From an uncultured Oscillospiraceae bacterium (GTDB taxonomy: Bacteria; Bacillota; Clostridia; Oscillospirales; Oscillospiraceae), in the NCBI GenBank assembly GCA_934589835.1, contig CAKTOK010000011.1, positions 1-37,262 of the forward strand: DNA of 37,262 nucleotides, written 5' to 3'. Below are positions 7,001-15,089 of this stretch, one piece after another. The stretch's first letter is position 1; each line of letters starts with the position of its first letter. The position numbers and the translations under genes are program-made. The notes under the pieces were generated by a model that was not told the DNA's origin, ran no database searches, and saw only the letters and a list, made by a program, of their open reading frames with translations.

Positions 7001-7641
7001 ACCCGCCGCTGGGTGGTCACATCGAAATCGCCCATGCTGTCCAGCTCATCGTCGAAGAACTCACAGCGCACCGGCCGCTCCGGCCCGGGCGAAAAAACAT
7101 CCAGAATACCGCCGCGCAGGGCGAACTGCCCCGCGCCCTCCACCTGCTGGGCGCGGACATAGCCCGCCGCCGTCAGCCGCGCCGTCAGCGCCGTCACGTC
7201 GTACCGCTGCCCCACCTCCAGCGTGAAGGCGGTATCCCGCAGCACCTGCTCCGGCAGGCACAGCTGGATCATGGCTGCCGCCGTGGCCACCACCACCCGC
7301 CGGTCCCGTTGGGACAGCCGGTACAGCGCCCACAGCCGCCGGTACTCCCACTGGCGGCTGTATGCCGCCGTGGGTCGCAGCTGCCACTCCCGTGCCGGCA
7401 GCAGCACCGGCTCCTGACCGGTGAGGGCCCGCAGATCCGCCGCCTGCCGCCGGCACTCCTGCTCGTCGGCGCACAGCATCAGGAGCGGTCTGTCCGTCTC
7501 ATCGGCCAGCGCTGCCGCCACGGCGGCGCGCTGCACGGGGGAGAGCCCCGTCACCACGCTGTATCGTTCCCGTCCGCCGACGCCCGCCGCCAGCTCCTTC
7601 AGCTGGGGCAGCGTCAAAAGCTGCCGGATCAGTCCGTTCAC
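4078..7641 (-). CDS. mfd: Transcription-repair coupling factor Mfd
   Basis: Mfd is an ATP-driven translocase that pushes stalled RNA polymerase off DNA lesions and recruits UvrA. The 1187-residue protein has an N-terminal UvrB-like region, a CarD-like RNA polymerase interaction domain from about residue 498 (VGDLVVHVHHGIGRF), Walker A GDVGYGKT (656-663), DEEQ from residue 757, LSATPIPRTL, and QIRGRIGRS near 929. A C-terminal TRCF domain follows. Length is normal for the family. The start is GTG 7641 with GGGAGG upstream. It lies 35 bp after pth and overlaps the prsA-like gene, in the common order prs-pth-mfd. Confidence 0.97.
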   Translation of the reverse strand: MNGLIRQLLTLPQLKELAAGVGGRERYSVVTGLSPVQRAAVAAALADETDRPLLMLCADEQECRRQAADLRALTGQEPVLLPAREWQLRPTAAYSRQWEYRRLWALYRLSQRDRRVVVATAAAMIQLCLPEQVLRDTAFTLEVGQRYDVTALTARLTAAGYVRAQQVEGAGQFALRGGILDVFSPGPERPVRCEFFDDELDSMGDFDVTTQRRVENRQRFTVLPAGEVLPFCGEGTADAAAERIEQAARRLAKRENAAALRQRLEEDAQSLRQGAAPPGGDRYLAAVYPAAATAFDYLPENCLICVSEAGRVQEALKAAAWQVKQDVTAAMEAGLMAGAFGRLTLTETEAAAELEKRPVCQMESLPTSRYLVAPRLLLDIPAKQLASYGGSLETAATDIVHYLTAGYAVLVLCGGEVRARNMQQLLRERKIPAALDLSEEAMPQRGQACVTVGALSAGSEWPALKLAVLTEGQLTQSLSGRARRPRAAKPDNRRRLQSYTDLTVGDLVVHVHHGIGRFAGMLRLPVDGVEKDYIKINYAGSDCLYVPATSLDLVSKYVGGGDEAAEKTRLNKLSGDQWAKTTHRAKAAAKDLAEGLIKLYAQRQREAGFAFSPDSPWQQEFEEAFEYTETEDQLAAIRDIKRDMEQPTPMDRLLCGDVGYGKTEVALRAAMKCILDGKQAAILVPTTVLAQQHYATAVARFRAFPVTVEVLSRFRTPAQVKDVLARVKEGRVDLLIGTHKLLAKNVEFKDLGLLIIDEEQRFGVTHKERLRERARQVDTLTLSATPIPRTLNMALSGIRDMSTIEQPPQDRQPVQTYVLEHDWGILGEAIRRELDRGGQVYYLHNRVESIDGTASRLRQLLGRGVVVETAHGKMAEGELSRVMSRMAEGEIDVLVCTTIIETGIDIPNVNTLIIEDADRMGLSQLHQIRGRIGRSARRAYAYLTYRTGKVLTEVAAKRLTAIREYVEFGSGFRIAMRDLEIRGAGNLLGPEQSGYMMSVGYDMYLKLLNDAVLEQQGRGAEVRAECSADLTVAAYIPESYVPAAEQRMDLYRRIAALRTAADEADLTDELLDRYGDVPQPVTALLNVAMLRAAAMETGVTDITQKGRQLLFSFDARIDPSALLAVCTMAAYRQRLQLAAGASPRLTLYLRQNEDALDAAGGLVEQLRLQQNDRQGQPSQEGGNDHEE

Positions 7642-7676
7642 GCGCTCTCCCTCCCTTCGTCGTGACGGCAGAAATG

Positions 7677-8273
7677 TTATCCGTTAAACCGGTTCATGGC
7701 CGTGTCCGCCCCCTGCTCGATCAGGCACAGCGCCGCGTCCGCCGCACGGTCCAGCGTGGCCCGCAGCAGCTTGGCCTCCTCGCCCTGAGGCTTGCCGATG
7801 ACCCAGTCCACCATCTCGTGATCCGGATGCGCCGGCATCCCGACCCCCACCTTGATGCGGGGAAAGCCGTCGGTGCCCAGATGCTGGATGATGCTTTTCA
7901 GGCCGTTGTGGCCGCCCGCCGACCCGCTTTTCCGGATACGCAGCTTGCCCACCGGCAGCGAAACATCGTCGGAGATGATCACCACATGATCCGCCGGCAC
8001 CTTGTAGAAGCGGGCGGCTTCTCCCACGGCTTCGCCGGAGAGATTCATGTAGGTCTGCGGCTTCATCACCAGTATTTTATTGCCGTTTTTCTCCAAAATG
8101 CCGGTCCATGCCTTGAACCTCAGCTTGGAGAGCTTGAAGCTTTCCTTCTCCATCAGGCTGTCCAGCGCCAGCCAGCCCATGTTATGGCGGGTGGATTCAT
8201 ACTTACTGCCCGGATTGCCCAGGCCTGCCAGGATCCAGTTGACGCCGCCGGTATTGCTGCGATTGAAAAACAA
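7677..8273 (-). CDS. pth: Peptidyl-tRNA hydrolase
   Basis: Pth frees tRNA from prematurely released peptidyl-tRNA. The 198-residue protein has GLGNPG, catalytic His30 in STRHNMG, Asn77 in YMNLSG, the Asp pair 102-103 in ISDDVSLP, and SAGGHNG. The frame is open for another 45 codons upstream, but that part runs through the prs terminator hairpin. The true start is most likely TTG 8273, 8 nt after GGGAGG, giving MFFNRSNTGG before the conserved fold. No promoter is obvious between it and the hairpin at 8301-8330, so read-through from prs is likely. Confidence 0.95.
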   Translation of the reverse strand: MFFNRSNTGGVNWILAGLGNPGSKYESTRHNMGWLALDSLMEKESFKLSKLRFKAWTGILEKNGNKILVMKPQTYMNLSGEAVGEAARFYKVPADHVVIISDDVSLPVGKLRIRKSGSAGGHNGLKSIIQHLGTDGFPRIKVGVGMPAHPDHEMVDWVIGKPQGEEAKLLRATLDRAADAALCLIEQGADTAMNRFNG

Positions 8274-8300
8274 GGCTCTCGCCTCCCTGCTCTGAGAAAT

Positions 8301-8330
8301 ATAGGGGGACTGCAAAGGCAGTCCCCCTAT
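8301..8330 (-). terminator. Hairpin between prs and pth
   Basis: ATAGGGGGACTGC (8301-8313) and GCAGTCCCCCTAT (8318-8330) are perfect 13-bp arms with a 4-nt loop. On the minus strand it is followed by a short, broken T tract (ATTTCTC). It may be a partial terminator or processing site that sets the prs to pth/mfd ratio. Confidence 0.7.
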
Positions 8331-8361
8331 TATAGCACAGCTCCCGCCGTTTGAAAAGCAC

Positions 8362-9321
8362 TCAGTTGAACAGCTTGGCGATGGAAATCTCCTGATAGAT
8401 GCGCTCAATGGCCTCGGCGAACATGGGCGCCACGGACAGATACTTGATCTTGTCGCAGCCCTCTCCCATGGACTCGGGAATGGTGTTCAGCAGGGCCATC
8501 TCCTGGATGACGCTGTTGTTGATGCGCTCCAGCGCCGGACCGGACAGCACGCCGTGGCTGGCGCAGGCATACACGCTGTTGGCGCCGCCCACCTCCACGA
8601 TGGCCTTGGCAGCGTTGCAGATGCTGCCGGCGGTGTCCACCATATCGTCGAACAGAATGCAGTCCCTGCCCTCCACCTCGCCGATGACGTTCATGACCTC
8701 GCACTGATTGGCCTTCTGGCGGCGCTTGTCCACAATGGCAAGGCTCATGTGCAGCTTCTGGGCAAAGGTACGGGCGCGGGCCACGGAGCCCACGTCGGGG
8801 GACACCACCACCATGTCCTCGCACCTTCCGCCGAACTTCTTGGCGTAGTAGTCCACGAATACGGGGTTGCCCAGCAGGTTGTCCACGGGGATATCGAAGA
8901 AGCCCTGGATCTGGCTGGCGTGCAGATCCATGGTCAGCACCCGATCCGCACCGGCGGCGGTGAGCATATTGGCCACCAGCTTGGCGGAGATGGGATCGCG
9001 GCTCTTGGCCTTGCGGTCCTGACGGGCGTAGCCGAAATAGGGGATCACGGCGGTGACACGGCCGGCGCTGGCGCGCTTGCAGGCGTCGATCATAATGAGC
9101 AGCTCCATCAGGCTGTCATTGACGGGCTTGCAGGTGGAGTTGATGAGGAACACGTCGCTGCCGCGGACGCTCTCATACAGGGATACGGAGGCCTCGCCGT
9201 CGGCGAAGCTCTTGACCTCCGCCTCGCCCAGCTTGATCCCGATGATCTTGCAGATCTCCTGGGCCAGCGCGGGGTTGGCATTGCCGGTGAAGATCTTCAT
9301 GTCCTTGCCGTGAGAAATCAT
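8362..9321 (-). CDS. prs: Ribose-phosphate pyrophosphokinase (PRPP synthetase)
   Basis: The enzyme makes PRPP from ribose 5-phosphate and ATP for nucleotide, His and Trp synthesis. The 319-residue protein has the flexible loop YFGYARQDRK (95-104), MDLHASQ (131-137) and the PRPP-binding DDMVDTAGS (225-233), all typical of the class I bacterial enzyme. ATG 9321 has only a weak GAGAG site; an in-frame ATG at 9300 is an alternative that would start MKIFTGNAN, as most homologues do. It heads the prs-pth-mfd-prsA-like run. Confidence 0.97.
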   Translation of the reverse strand: MISHGKDMKIFTGNANPALAQEICKIIGIKLGEAEVKSFADGEASVSLYESVRGSDVFLINSTCKPVNDSLMELLIMIDACKRASAGRVTAVIPYFGYARQDRKAKSRDPISAKLVANMLTAAGADRVLTMDLHASQIQGFFDIPVDNLLGNPVFVDYYAKKFGGRCEDMVVVSPDVGSVARARTFAQKLHMSLAIVDKRRQKANQCEVMNVIGEVEGRDCILFDDMVDTAGSICNAAKAIVEVGGANSVYACASHGVLSGPALERINNSVIQEMALLNTIPESMGEGCDKIKYLSVAPMFAEAIERIYQEISIAKLFN

Positions 9322-9361
9322 GGTCGTACTCTCGCTTTCTATCCGTTTTTGGTTTGTGGAT

Positions 9362-9390
9362 GATATATATGGAAACAGGTGTCTGTTTCA
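9362..9390 (-). promoter_or_regulatory. Candidate prs promoter with palindrome
   Basis: On the minus strand TGAAAC (9385-9390), 17 bp, TATATC (9362-9367) gives a moderate promoter match. The palindrome GAAACAG-GTGT-CTGTTTC (9372-9389) overlaps the -35 and the spacer and could be an operator. Confidence 0.4.
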
Positions 9391-9420
9391 CGCGGAAGGG
9401 GAAGACGGATCGTTAAAAAG

Positions 9421-9480
9421 GAAACAAAAAGCCGTCCCGCTGCACCGGCGCATCAAAGCGCGGCGGACAGCGCGGACGGC
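9421..9480 (-). terminator. Terminator of the small transcript before prs
   Basis: On the minus strand GCCGTCC...GGACGGC (outer arms 9474-9480 and 9431-9437), with further internal pairing of GCGCTG-like and CAGCG-like segments, runs into TTTTTG. The stop codon of the 31-residue ORF lies in the loop region. Confidence 0.8.
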
Positions 9481-9548
9481 AACGATCCCCCGGATACGAG
9501 GGCGCGGTCACGGACGATATGCACCTTGCTGCGGCTGACAATGCCCAT
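9453..9548 (-). CDS. 31-residue ORF in a short independent transcript
   Basis: ATG at 9546-9548 is preceded by a G-rich ribosome-site-like stretch (GGAAAGGGGGG, about 14 nt upstream). The frame reads MGIVSRSKVHIVRDRALVSG and ends SLPSALSAAL at TGA 9453. A perfect TATAAT lies 34 bp upstream and a strong terminator ends inside the coding region, so it would be made from a transcript of about 150 nt. The peptide is basic at first and mildly hydrophobic at the end. I do not recognise it. It could be a real small protein, a leader peptide for prs, or a chance frame in a small RNA. Confidence 0.4.
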   Translation of the reverse strand: MGIVSRSKVHIVRDRALVSGGSLPSALSAAL

Positions 9549-9581
9549 CGGCACACACCCCCCTTTCCTGTACTGCCCCCT

Positions 9582-9587
9582 ATTATA
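9582..9587 (-). promoter_or_regulatory. -10 element of the 31-residue ORF transcript
   Basis: TATAAT on the minus strand (ATTATA at 9582-9587). The -35 region 17 bp upstream (CTGGAT) is weak, so the promoter may need help or be only partly active. Confidence 0.45.
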
Positions 9588-9741
9588 GCAGGTTCGCTGA
9601 GAAAATCCAGTATTTTTCCCGTTTTTTTCGGCAATAATTTTTTTGCCGACCTTTTCCACAACTGCTTCCACAGTTTGTCCGGCAAATTGCTGGCATTTTT
9701 CATGTTTCTGATAAATATAGGGCATTTTTCCTATTTTATAG

Positions 9742-9770
9742 TTGCATTTTCTTTTTCACTGCATTACAAT
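9742..9770 (+). promoter_or_regulatory. Promoter of trmL and probably pgk
   Basis: TTGCAT (9742-9747), 17 bp, TACAAT (9765-9770) on the plus strand, 34 bp before the trmL ATG. Confidence 0.75.
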
Positions 9771-9803
9771 AGGCAGGTATCTGGAAAAGGAGTTGGGCCG
9801 CGT

Positions 9804-10301
9804 ATGCTGCATATCGTGCTGGTAGAACCTGAAATACCCCAGAATTGCGGCAATATCGCCCGCACCTGCGCCGCCACCGGCAGCAGCCTTCACCTCATCC
9901 GGCCCCTGGGCTTCGACATCTCCGACCGGGCCGTCAAGCGGGCCGGGCTGGACTACTGGCATCTGGTGGACGTGTACGACTACGACGGGCTGGGCGACTT
10001 CTTCCGCCGCAATCCCCAGGCGGCGGAGAATATGTGGCTGGCCACCACCAAAGCGCCCCGGGACTACACGCAGGCCCAATTTTCGCCGGACTGCTGGCTG
10101 GTGTTCGGAAAGGAGACGGCGGGCCTGCCGGAGGACTTCCGCACGGCCCACTATGACCGCTGCATCCGCCTGCCCATGCGCGCGGAGGCCCGCAGCCTGA
10201 ATTTGAGCAATTCCGTGGCTATTCTCACCTACGAGGCCCTGCGTCAGAACGGCTTCCCCGGTCTGTCGGGTACAGGTGAGATGGCGGAACATACACCATA
10301 A
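9804..10301 (+). CDS. trmL: tRNA (cytidine34-2'-O)-methyltransferase TrmL
   Basis: This SPOUT enzyme 2'-O-methylates the wobble base of tRNA-Leu. The 165-residue protein shows the family blocks [15 protein letters not shown] near the N-terminus, [11 protein letters not shown], and the knotted C-terminal motif [19 protein letters not shown]. The frame is open further upstream, but ATG 9804 with AAGGAG (9786-9791) and the promoter at 9742-9770 fix the start. It precedes pgk by 32 bp and is probably co-transcribed with it. Confidence 0.93.
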   Translation: MLHIVLVEPEIPQNCGNIARTCAATGSSLHLIRPLGFDISDRAVKRAGLDYWHLVDVYDYDGLGDFFRRNPQAAENMWLATTKAPRDYTQAQFSPDCWLVFGKETAGLPEDFRTAHYDRCIRLPMRAEARSLNLSNSVAILTYEALRQNGFPGLSGTGEMAEHTP

Positions 10302-10333
10302 ACCGTGATTTTTATGCGAGAGGAGCGTTTCGT

Positions 10334-11527
10334 ATGAATTACAACAAAAAGACCATCCGCGACGTGGACGTCGCCGGCAAGAAGATCCTGCTGCGCTGCG
10401 ATTTCAACGTGCCCCAGGACAAGGAGACCGGCGCCATCACCAGCGACAAGCGCATCGTGGCGGCGCTGCCCACCATCCGGTATCTGCTGGAGCGGAACGC
10501 GGCGGTCATCGCCTGCTCCCACCTGGGCAAGCCCAAGGGTGAGTGGAAGAGCAAGCTGACCCTCGCCCCCGTGGCGGAGCGTCTCAGCCAGCTGCTGGGC
10601 CGGGAGGTCATCTTTGCCAAGGACATCGTGGGCGAGGACGCCAAGGCCAAGGCCGCGGCGCTGCAGGGCGGCCAGATCATGCTGCTGGAGAACCTGCGCT
10701 TCGACCCCCGTGAGGAGAAGAACGACCCCGCCTTTGCCAAGGAGCTGGCGGATATGGCGGAGCTGTACGTGTCCGACGCCTTCGGCACGGTCCACCGCGC
10801 CCACGCCTCCACCGCCGGCGTAGCGGCCTACCTGCCCGCCGTGTCCGGCCTGCTGGTGGCCAAGGAGCTGGAGGTCATGGGCGGCGCGCTGAACGACCCC
10901 AAGCGTCCCTTCGTGGCGGTGCTGGGCGGCGCCAAGGTCAGCGACAAGATCGGCGTCATCAACAACCTGCTGGACAAGGCCGACACCATCATCATCGGCG
11001 GCGGCATGGCCTACACCTTCGCCAAGGCGCAGGGCGGCTCCATCGGCAAGAGCCTGTGCGAGGACGACAAGCTGGACTACGCGCGGGAGATGATCGAAAA
11101 GGCCAAAAGGAACGGCGTAAAGCTGCTGCTGCCCTCCGACACCGTGGCGGCGGACGATTTCTCCAACGACGCCAGACGTCAGGTGGTCAGCACCACTGCC
11201 ATCCCCGACGGCTGGGAGGGCATGGACATCGGTCCCGACACCATCCGCACGTTCTGCGACGCCGTAAAGGGCGCCGGCACCGTGGTGTGGAACGGGCCCA
11301 TGGGCGTATTTGAATTTGACAACTTTGCCGCCGGCACCCGCGCCATGGCCCAGGCGCTGGCCGACAGCGGTGCCATTACCATCGTAGGCGGCGGCGACAG
11401 CGCCGCGGCAGTGGAGCAGATGGGCTTTGCCGACAGGATCACCCACATCAGCACCGGCGGCGGCGCATCTTTGGAATTCCTGGAGGGGCTGGAGCTGCCC
11501 GGCGTGGCCTGCCTGCTGGACAAGTAA
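10334..11527 (+). CDS. pgk: Phosphoglycerate kinase
   Basis: Pgk moves a phosphate from 1,3-bisphosphoglycerate to ADP in glycolysis. The 397-residue protein has the substrate-binding [35 protein letters not shown] and the nucleotide-site [13 protein letters not shown], and normal length. ATG 10334 follows GAGAGGAGCG. It leads pgk-tpiA-gpmI, three consecutive lower-glycolysis functions; gap is not in the window. A 109-bp gap separates it from tpiA. Confidence 0.98.
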   Translation: MNYNKKTIRDVDVAGKKILLRCDFNVPQDKETGAITSDKRIVAALPTIRYLLERNAAVIACSHLGKPKGEWKSKLTLAPVAERLSQLLGREVIFAKDIVGEDAKAKAAALQGGQIMLLENLRFDPREEKNDPAFAKELADMAELYVSDAFGTVHRAHASTAGVAAYLPAVSGLLVAKELEVMGGALNDPKRPFVAVLGGAKVSDKIGVINNLLDKADTIIIGGGMAYTFAKAQGGSIGKSLCEDDKLDYAREMIEKAKRNGVKLLLPSDTVAADDFSNDARRQVVSTTAIPDGWEGMDIGPDTIRTFCDAVKGAGTVVWNGPMGVFEFDNFAAGTRAMAQALADSGAITIVGGGDSAAAVEQMGFADRITHISTGGGASLEFLEGLELPGVACLLDK

Positions 11528-11636
11528 GGCCCTCGGGAACGTCTCCCCCGCAGCATCCCCCGCATCGGGACATGGAAACGTGAATACCTTTTCCGAAAAG
11601 TATTATCATATTAGTAAGCAAGAGGAGTAATAAGCT

Positions 11637-12410
11637 ATGAATCGCAGATACCGTAAGACCATCATCGCCGGCAACTGGAAAATGAACAAGACCGCCAGCG
11701 AGACCAAGAAGTTCGCCGAGGAGCTGAAGGCCCTGCTGCCCAAGGCCAAGTGGTGCGATGTGGTAGTGTGCGTCCCCGCTGTGAACATCTCCACCGCCAT
11801 CAAGGCGTTCAAGGATGCCCGCGTGTCCGTGGGCGCGCAGAACGTATTCTATGAGAAGTCCGGCGCCTATACCGGCGAGGTATCCGCCGAGATGCTGAAG
11901 GATCTGGGCGTGAAGTACGTCATCATCGGCCACTCCGAGCGCCGTCAGTACTTCGGCGAGACGGATCTGATCGTGAACAAGAAGGTGCTGGCCGCGCTGG
12001 AGGCGGGCCTGCACCCCATCATCTGCGTGGGCGAGACGCTGGAGCAGCGTGAGCTGGGCATCACCATGGAGCTCATCGCCCTGCAGGTCAAGTCCGCGCT
12101 GGCCGGCGTACCCGCTGAGAAGCTGCGTAAGTGCGTCATTGCCTATGAGCCGGTGTGGGCCATCGGCACCGGTAAGACCGCCACTGCCGAGCAGGCCGCC
12201 GAGGTCTGCACCTTCATCCGCACCACCGTGCGGCACCTGTACGGCGCCCGCATCGCCCGTTCCATCACCATCCAGTACGGCGGCTCCATGAAGCCCGCCA
12301 ACGCCGCGGAGCTGCTGGGCCAGCCCGATATCGACGGCGGCCTCATCGGCGGCGCCGCCCTGAATGCAGCGGACTTCGTGGAGATCATCAACGCCGCCAA
12401 TCAGGACTGA
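11637..12410 (+). CDS. tpiA: Triosephosphate isomerase
   Basis: TpiA interconverts glyceraldehyde 3-phosphate and dihydroxyacetone phosphate. The 257-residue protein keeps the full active site: Asn13 and Lys15 (NWKMN), His99 (GHSERR), Glu171 ([10 protein letters not shown]), and the phosphate-binding [10 protein letters not shown] 11637 has AGAGGAG upstream. In the 109-bp leader, AATAC-C-TTTTC is nearly mirrored by GAAAAGTATT (about 11583-11604), a possible processing or operator site. Confidence 0.98.
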   Translation: MNRRYRKTIIAGNWKMNKTASETKKFAEELKALLPKAKWCDVVVCVPAVNISTAIKAFKDARVSVGAQNVFYEKSGAYTGEVSAEMLKDLGVKYVIIGHSERRQYFGETDLIVNKKVLAALEAGLHPIICVGETLEQRELGITMELIALQVKSALAGVPAEKLRKCVIAYEPVWAIGTGKTATAEQAAEVCTFIRTTVRHLYGARIARSITIQYGGSMKPANAAELLGQPDIDGGLIGGAALNAADFVEIINAANQD

Positions 12411-12428
12411 TCCCATAGGAGGAAAGGC

Positions 12429-13940
12429 ATGAACAAAACTCCGACTACCCTGATCATCATGGACGGCTTCGGCATCGCGCCGCCGGCCGCTGACAACGCC
12501 GTCACACTGGCCAGCACCCCCGTTCTGGACGGTCTGCTCCGCGACTATGCCCACACCACACTGTCCGCCAGCGGGCTGGACGTGGGCCTGCCCGATGGGC
12601 AGATGGGCAACAGCGAGGTGGGACACACCAACATTGGCGGCGGCCGCGTGGTATTTCAGGATCTGCCCCGTATCACCCGCGCCATCGGCGACGGCAGCTT
12701 CTTCCGGAACGAGGCCTACAACACCGCCATGGACAACTGCCTGAAAAACGGCGCCAGCCTGCATCTGTACGGTCTGCTGTCCGACGGCGGCGTTCACTCC
12801 CACATCGATCACCTGTTCGCGCTGCTGCAAATGGCGAAGGATAAGGGGCTGCAAAAGGTCTATATCCACTGCTTCCTGGACGGGCGCGATGTGTCCCCCA
12901 CCAGCGGCAAGGGCTTCGTGCAGGCGCTGTCGGACAAGTGCGCGGCGCTGGGCGTGGGCAGGATCGCCACGGTCATGGGCCGTTACTACGCCATGGACCG
13001 CGACAAGCGCTGGGAGCGTGTGCAGATGGCCTACGACGCCATGGTGTACGGCGAGGGCATCCACAACGAGGACCCCGTGGACGCCGTGGCCCGAAGCTAC
13101 GCCAACGGCGTCACCGACGAATTTGTGGAGCCGGTGGTGTGCGACAGCGACGGCACCATCAGCGACAACGACAGCGTGATCTTCTTTAACTACCGCCCCG
13201 ACCGCGCCCGCGAGATCACCCGCGCCATCGTGGACCCCGACTTCGATGGGTTCCAGCGGGAGTACTTTCCCACCACCTATGTGTGCAGCACGGAGTACGA
13301 TGCCTCCATGCCCAACGTACTGGTGGCGTGGCCCCGTGTCGCCGTGAAGAACGGGCTGGGCGAATACCTCAGCAGCATGGGCATGACCCAGCTGCGTATC
13401 GCCGAGACGGAGAAGTACGCCCATGTGACGTTCTTCTTCAACGGCGGCGTGGAAAAGCAGTACCCCGGCGAGGACCGCGTGCTGGTGGCCTCCCCCAAGG
13501 TGGCGACCTACGATCTCCAGCCGGAGATGAGCGCCGTGGAGGTCTGCGACAAGTGCGTGGAGCGCATTGAGTCCGGCGCGTACGACGTGATCATCCTGAA
13601 CTTCGCCAACTGCGACATGGTAGGCCACACCGGCGTGCTGGAGGCCGCCATCAAAGCGGTGGAGACAGTGGACGCCTGCGTGGGCCGCGTGGTGGAGGCG
13701 ACCCTGAAGATGGGCGGCATCGCCATGGTCACTGCCGACCACGGCAACGCCGAGGACATGAAGCAGCCCGACGGCAGCCCCATGACCGCCCACACCACCA
13801 ACCCCGTGCCCTTCATCCTCTGCGGTGCCGGCACCCAGCTTCGCACCGGCCGTCTGGCGGACATCGCCCCCACCATCCTGGACGTGATGGGGCTGGCCTG
13901 CCCCGAGGAGATGGACGGCAAGACCCTGATCGTCAAATAA
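12429..13940 (+). CDS. gpmI: 2,3-bisphosphoglycerate-independent phosphoglycerate mutase
   Basis: GpmI converts 3-phosphoglycerate to 2-phosphoglycerate with two Mn ions. The 503-residue protein belongs to the alkaline phosphatase superfamily: metal-binding MDGFG at 11-15, phospho-acceptor Ser62 in MGNSEVGHTN, FLDGRDVSPTSG, NYRPDRARE, and the late metal ligands NCDMVGHTG and DHGNAED. Length matches the family. It starts 18 bp after tpiA with AGGAGG and ends at a strong terminator. Confidence 0.98.
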   Translation: MNKTPTTLIIMDGFGIAPPAADNAVTLASTPVLDGLLRDYAHTTLSASGLDVGLPDGQMGNSEVGHTNIGGGRVVFQDLPRITRAIGDGSFFRNEAYNTAMDNCLKNGASLHLYGLLSDGGVHSHIDHLFALLQMAKDKGLQKVYIHCFLDGRDVSPTSGKGFVQALSDKCAALGVGRIATVMGRYYAMDRDKRWERVQMAYDAMVYGEGIHNEDPVDAVARSYANGVTDEFVEPVVCDSDGTISDNDSVIFFNYRPDRAREITRAIVDPDFDGFQREYFPTTYVCSTEYDASMPNVLVAWPRVAVKNGLGEYLSSMGMTQLRIAETEKYAHVTFFFNGGVEKQYPGEDRVLVASPKVATYDLQPEMSAVEVCDKCVERIESGAYDVIILNFANCDMVGHTGVLEAAIKAVETVDACVGRVVEATLKMGGIAMVTADHGNAEDMKQPDGSPMTAHTTNPVPFILCGAGTQLRTGRLADIAPTILDVMGLACPEEMDGKTLIVK

Positions 13941-13955
13941 TCATCACACAGCAGA

Positions 13956-13990
13956 CGGCCTCCCGGGGCGTTCTTCGGGAGGCCGCCTTT
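13956..13990 (+). terminator. Terminator after gpmI
   Basis: CGGCCTCCCG (13956-13965) and CGGGAGGCCG (13976-13985) are perfect arms followed by CCTTTCT. gpsA starts only 20 bp later, so some read-through is probable. Confidence 0.85.
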
Positions 13991-14005
13991 CTCAAAAGGA
14001 GCACT

Positions 14006-14971
14006 ATGAACATCACTGTCATCGGCTGCGGGCGATGGGGATCCCTCATTACCTGGTATCTGGACCATATTGGCCACCGCGTCACCCTGTACGGCCGCAG
14101 CACCTCCCCGAAAATGCAGGCCTTTCTGGCCACGCGGCAGAACGACCTGCTGACGCTGCCGGATTCCGTGACCCTGTCCACCGACCTGCCGGCGGCGCTG
14201 GCCGGCGCGGAGACCGTCATCATCTCCATCGGATCCCAGAATCTCCGCTCCCTGCTGAACCAGCCGGAGCTGCAAGCCCTGCGGGACCGCACCGTGGTCT
14301 TGTGCATGAAGGGGCTGGAGATGAGCACCGGCGCACGGCTCAGCCAGATCGCATCGGAGTGTCTGGATCCGTCCAACACTGTGGCCGTCTGGCTGGGACC
14401 CGGCCATGTGCAGGAGTTTTACCGCGGCATCCCCAACTGCATGGTCATCGACAGCGCGGATGACGCCGCCAAGCGCCGTCTGGTGCAGGCGTTCTCCAGC
14501 GACCTGATCCGTTTTTACTACGGCGGCGACATGATCGGCAACGAGATCGGCGCCGCTGCCAAGAACGTGGTGGGCATCGCCGCCGGTTTTCTGGACGGCT
14601 TCGAGATGAGCAGCCTCAAGGGCGCCCTGATGAGCCGCGGCACCCGGGAGGTGGCACGGCTCATCAAGGCCATGGGCGGCAGCGAGCTGTCGGCCTACGG
14701 CCTGTGCCATCTGGGGGACTATGAGGCCACCGTGTTCTCTCCGTACAGCCACAACCGGCAGTTCGGCGAGTCCTTCGTCCGTGGGCAGGACTACCACCAG
14801 CTGGCGGAGGGCTACTACACCGTGAAGGCCCTGATGCTGCTGGGGCAGCGGTACGGCGTGGAGCTGCCCATCTGCAAGGCGGTTCACGACATCCTCTATG
14901 AGCACGCCGTGCCCAAGGCGGTGCTGTCCGGCCTGCTGCGCCGCGGCCTGACGGAGGAATTCTACGACTGA
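14006..14971 (+). CDS. gpsA: NAD(P)H-dependent glycerol-3-phosphate dehydrogenase, GpsA-like
   Basis: It reduces dihydroxyacetone phosphate to glycerol 3-phosphate for phospholipid synthesis. The 321-residue protein has the Rossmann motif GCGRWG (7-12), Lys102 in CMKGLE, catalytic Lys186 in EIGAAAKNVVGIAAG, and Asn250-Arg251 in SHNRQFG. Some blocks are unusual for GpsA: GPGHVQE in place of the common GPSFA-E, and LGDYEATVFS in place of LGDLVLTCTS. The core catalytic residues stay. ATG 14006 follows AAAAGGAG. No separate promoter is visible, so it may depend on read-through from gpmI. Confidence 0.9.
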   Translation: MNITVIGCGRWGSLITWYLDHIGHRVTLYGRSTSPKMQAFLATRQNDLLTLPDSVTLSTDLPAALAGAETVIISIGSQNLRSLLNQPELQALRDRTVVLCMKGLEMSTGARLSQIASECLDPSNTVAVWLGPGHVQEFYRGIPNCMVIDSADDAAKRRLVQAFSSDLIRFYYGGDMIGNEIGAAAKNVVGIAAGFLDGFEMSSLKGALMSRGTREVARLIKAMGGSELSAYGLCHLGDYEATVFSPYSHNRQFGESFVRGQDYHQLAEGYYTVKALMLLGQRYGVELPICKAVHDILYEHAVPKAVLSGLLRRGLTEEFYD

Positions 14972-14991
14972 CGGAAAATTTGAATAAAAAG

Positions 14992-15028
14992 GTCTCTGCC
15001 TGGTCACAATGCAGGCAGAGACTTTTTT
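14992..15028 (+). terminator. Terminator after gpsA
   Basis: GTCTCTGCCTG (14992-15002) and CAGGCAGAGAC (15012-15022) are perfect arms, followed by TTTTTT. Confidence 0.93.
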
Positions 15029-15060
15029 ATCACGGCGTGCCGCAGGCCGGAAACTGCGGC

Positions 15061-15077
15061 GGTGGGTGCATCCCACC
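15061..15077 (+). repeat. Short hairpin just before the M23 peptidase start
   Basis: GGTGGG (15061-15066) and CCCACC (15072-15077) form a small GC-rich hairpin ending 12 bp before the chosen start codon, where it could affect translation. The role is unknown. Confidence 0.5.
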
Positions 15078-15089
15078 CGAAAGGCGCGT

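Noticed and set aside
9421..9590. PRPP riboswitch upstream of prs
   Set aside because: I could not find the conserved ykkC-type motifs by eye; the element looks like a translated leader or small gene.
9628..9655. Hairpin CGGCAA...TTGCCG as a terminator
   Set aside because: No gene ends nearby in the proper direction, and the T run is before rather than after the hairpin on the plus strand.
11448..13793. A 781-residue minus-strand frame
   Set aside because: Antisense of tpiA and gpmI, with no ribosome site and no recognisable motif.
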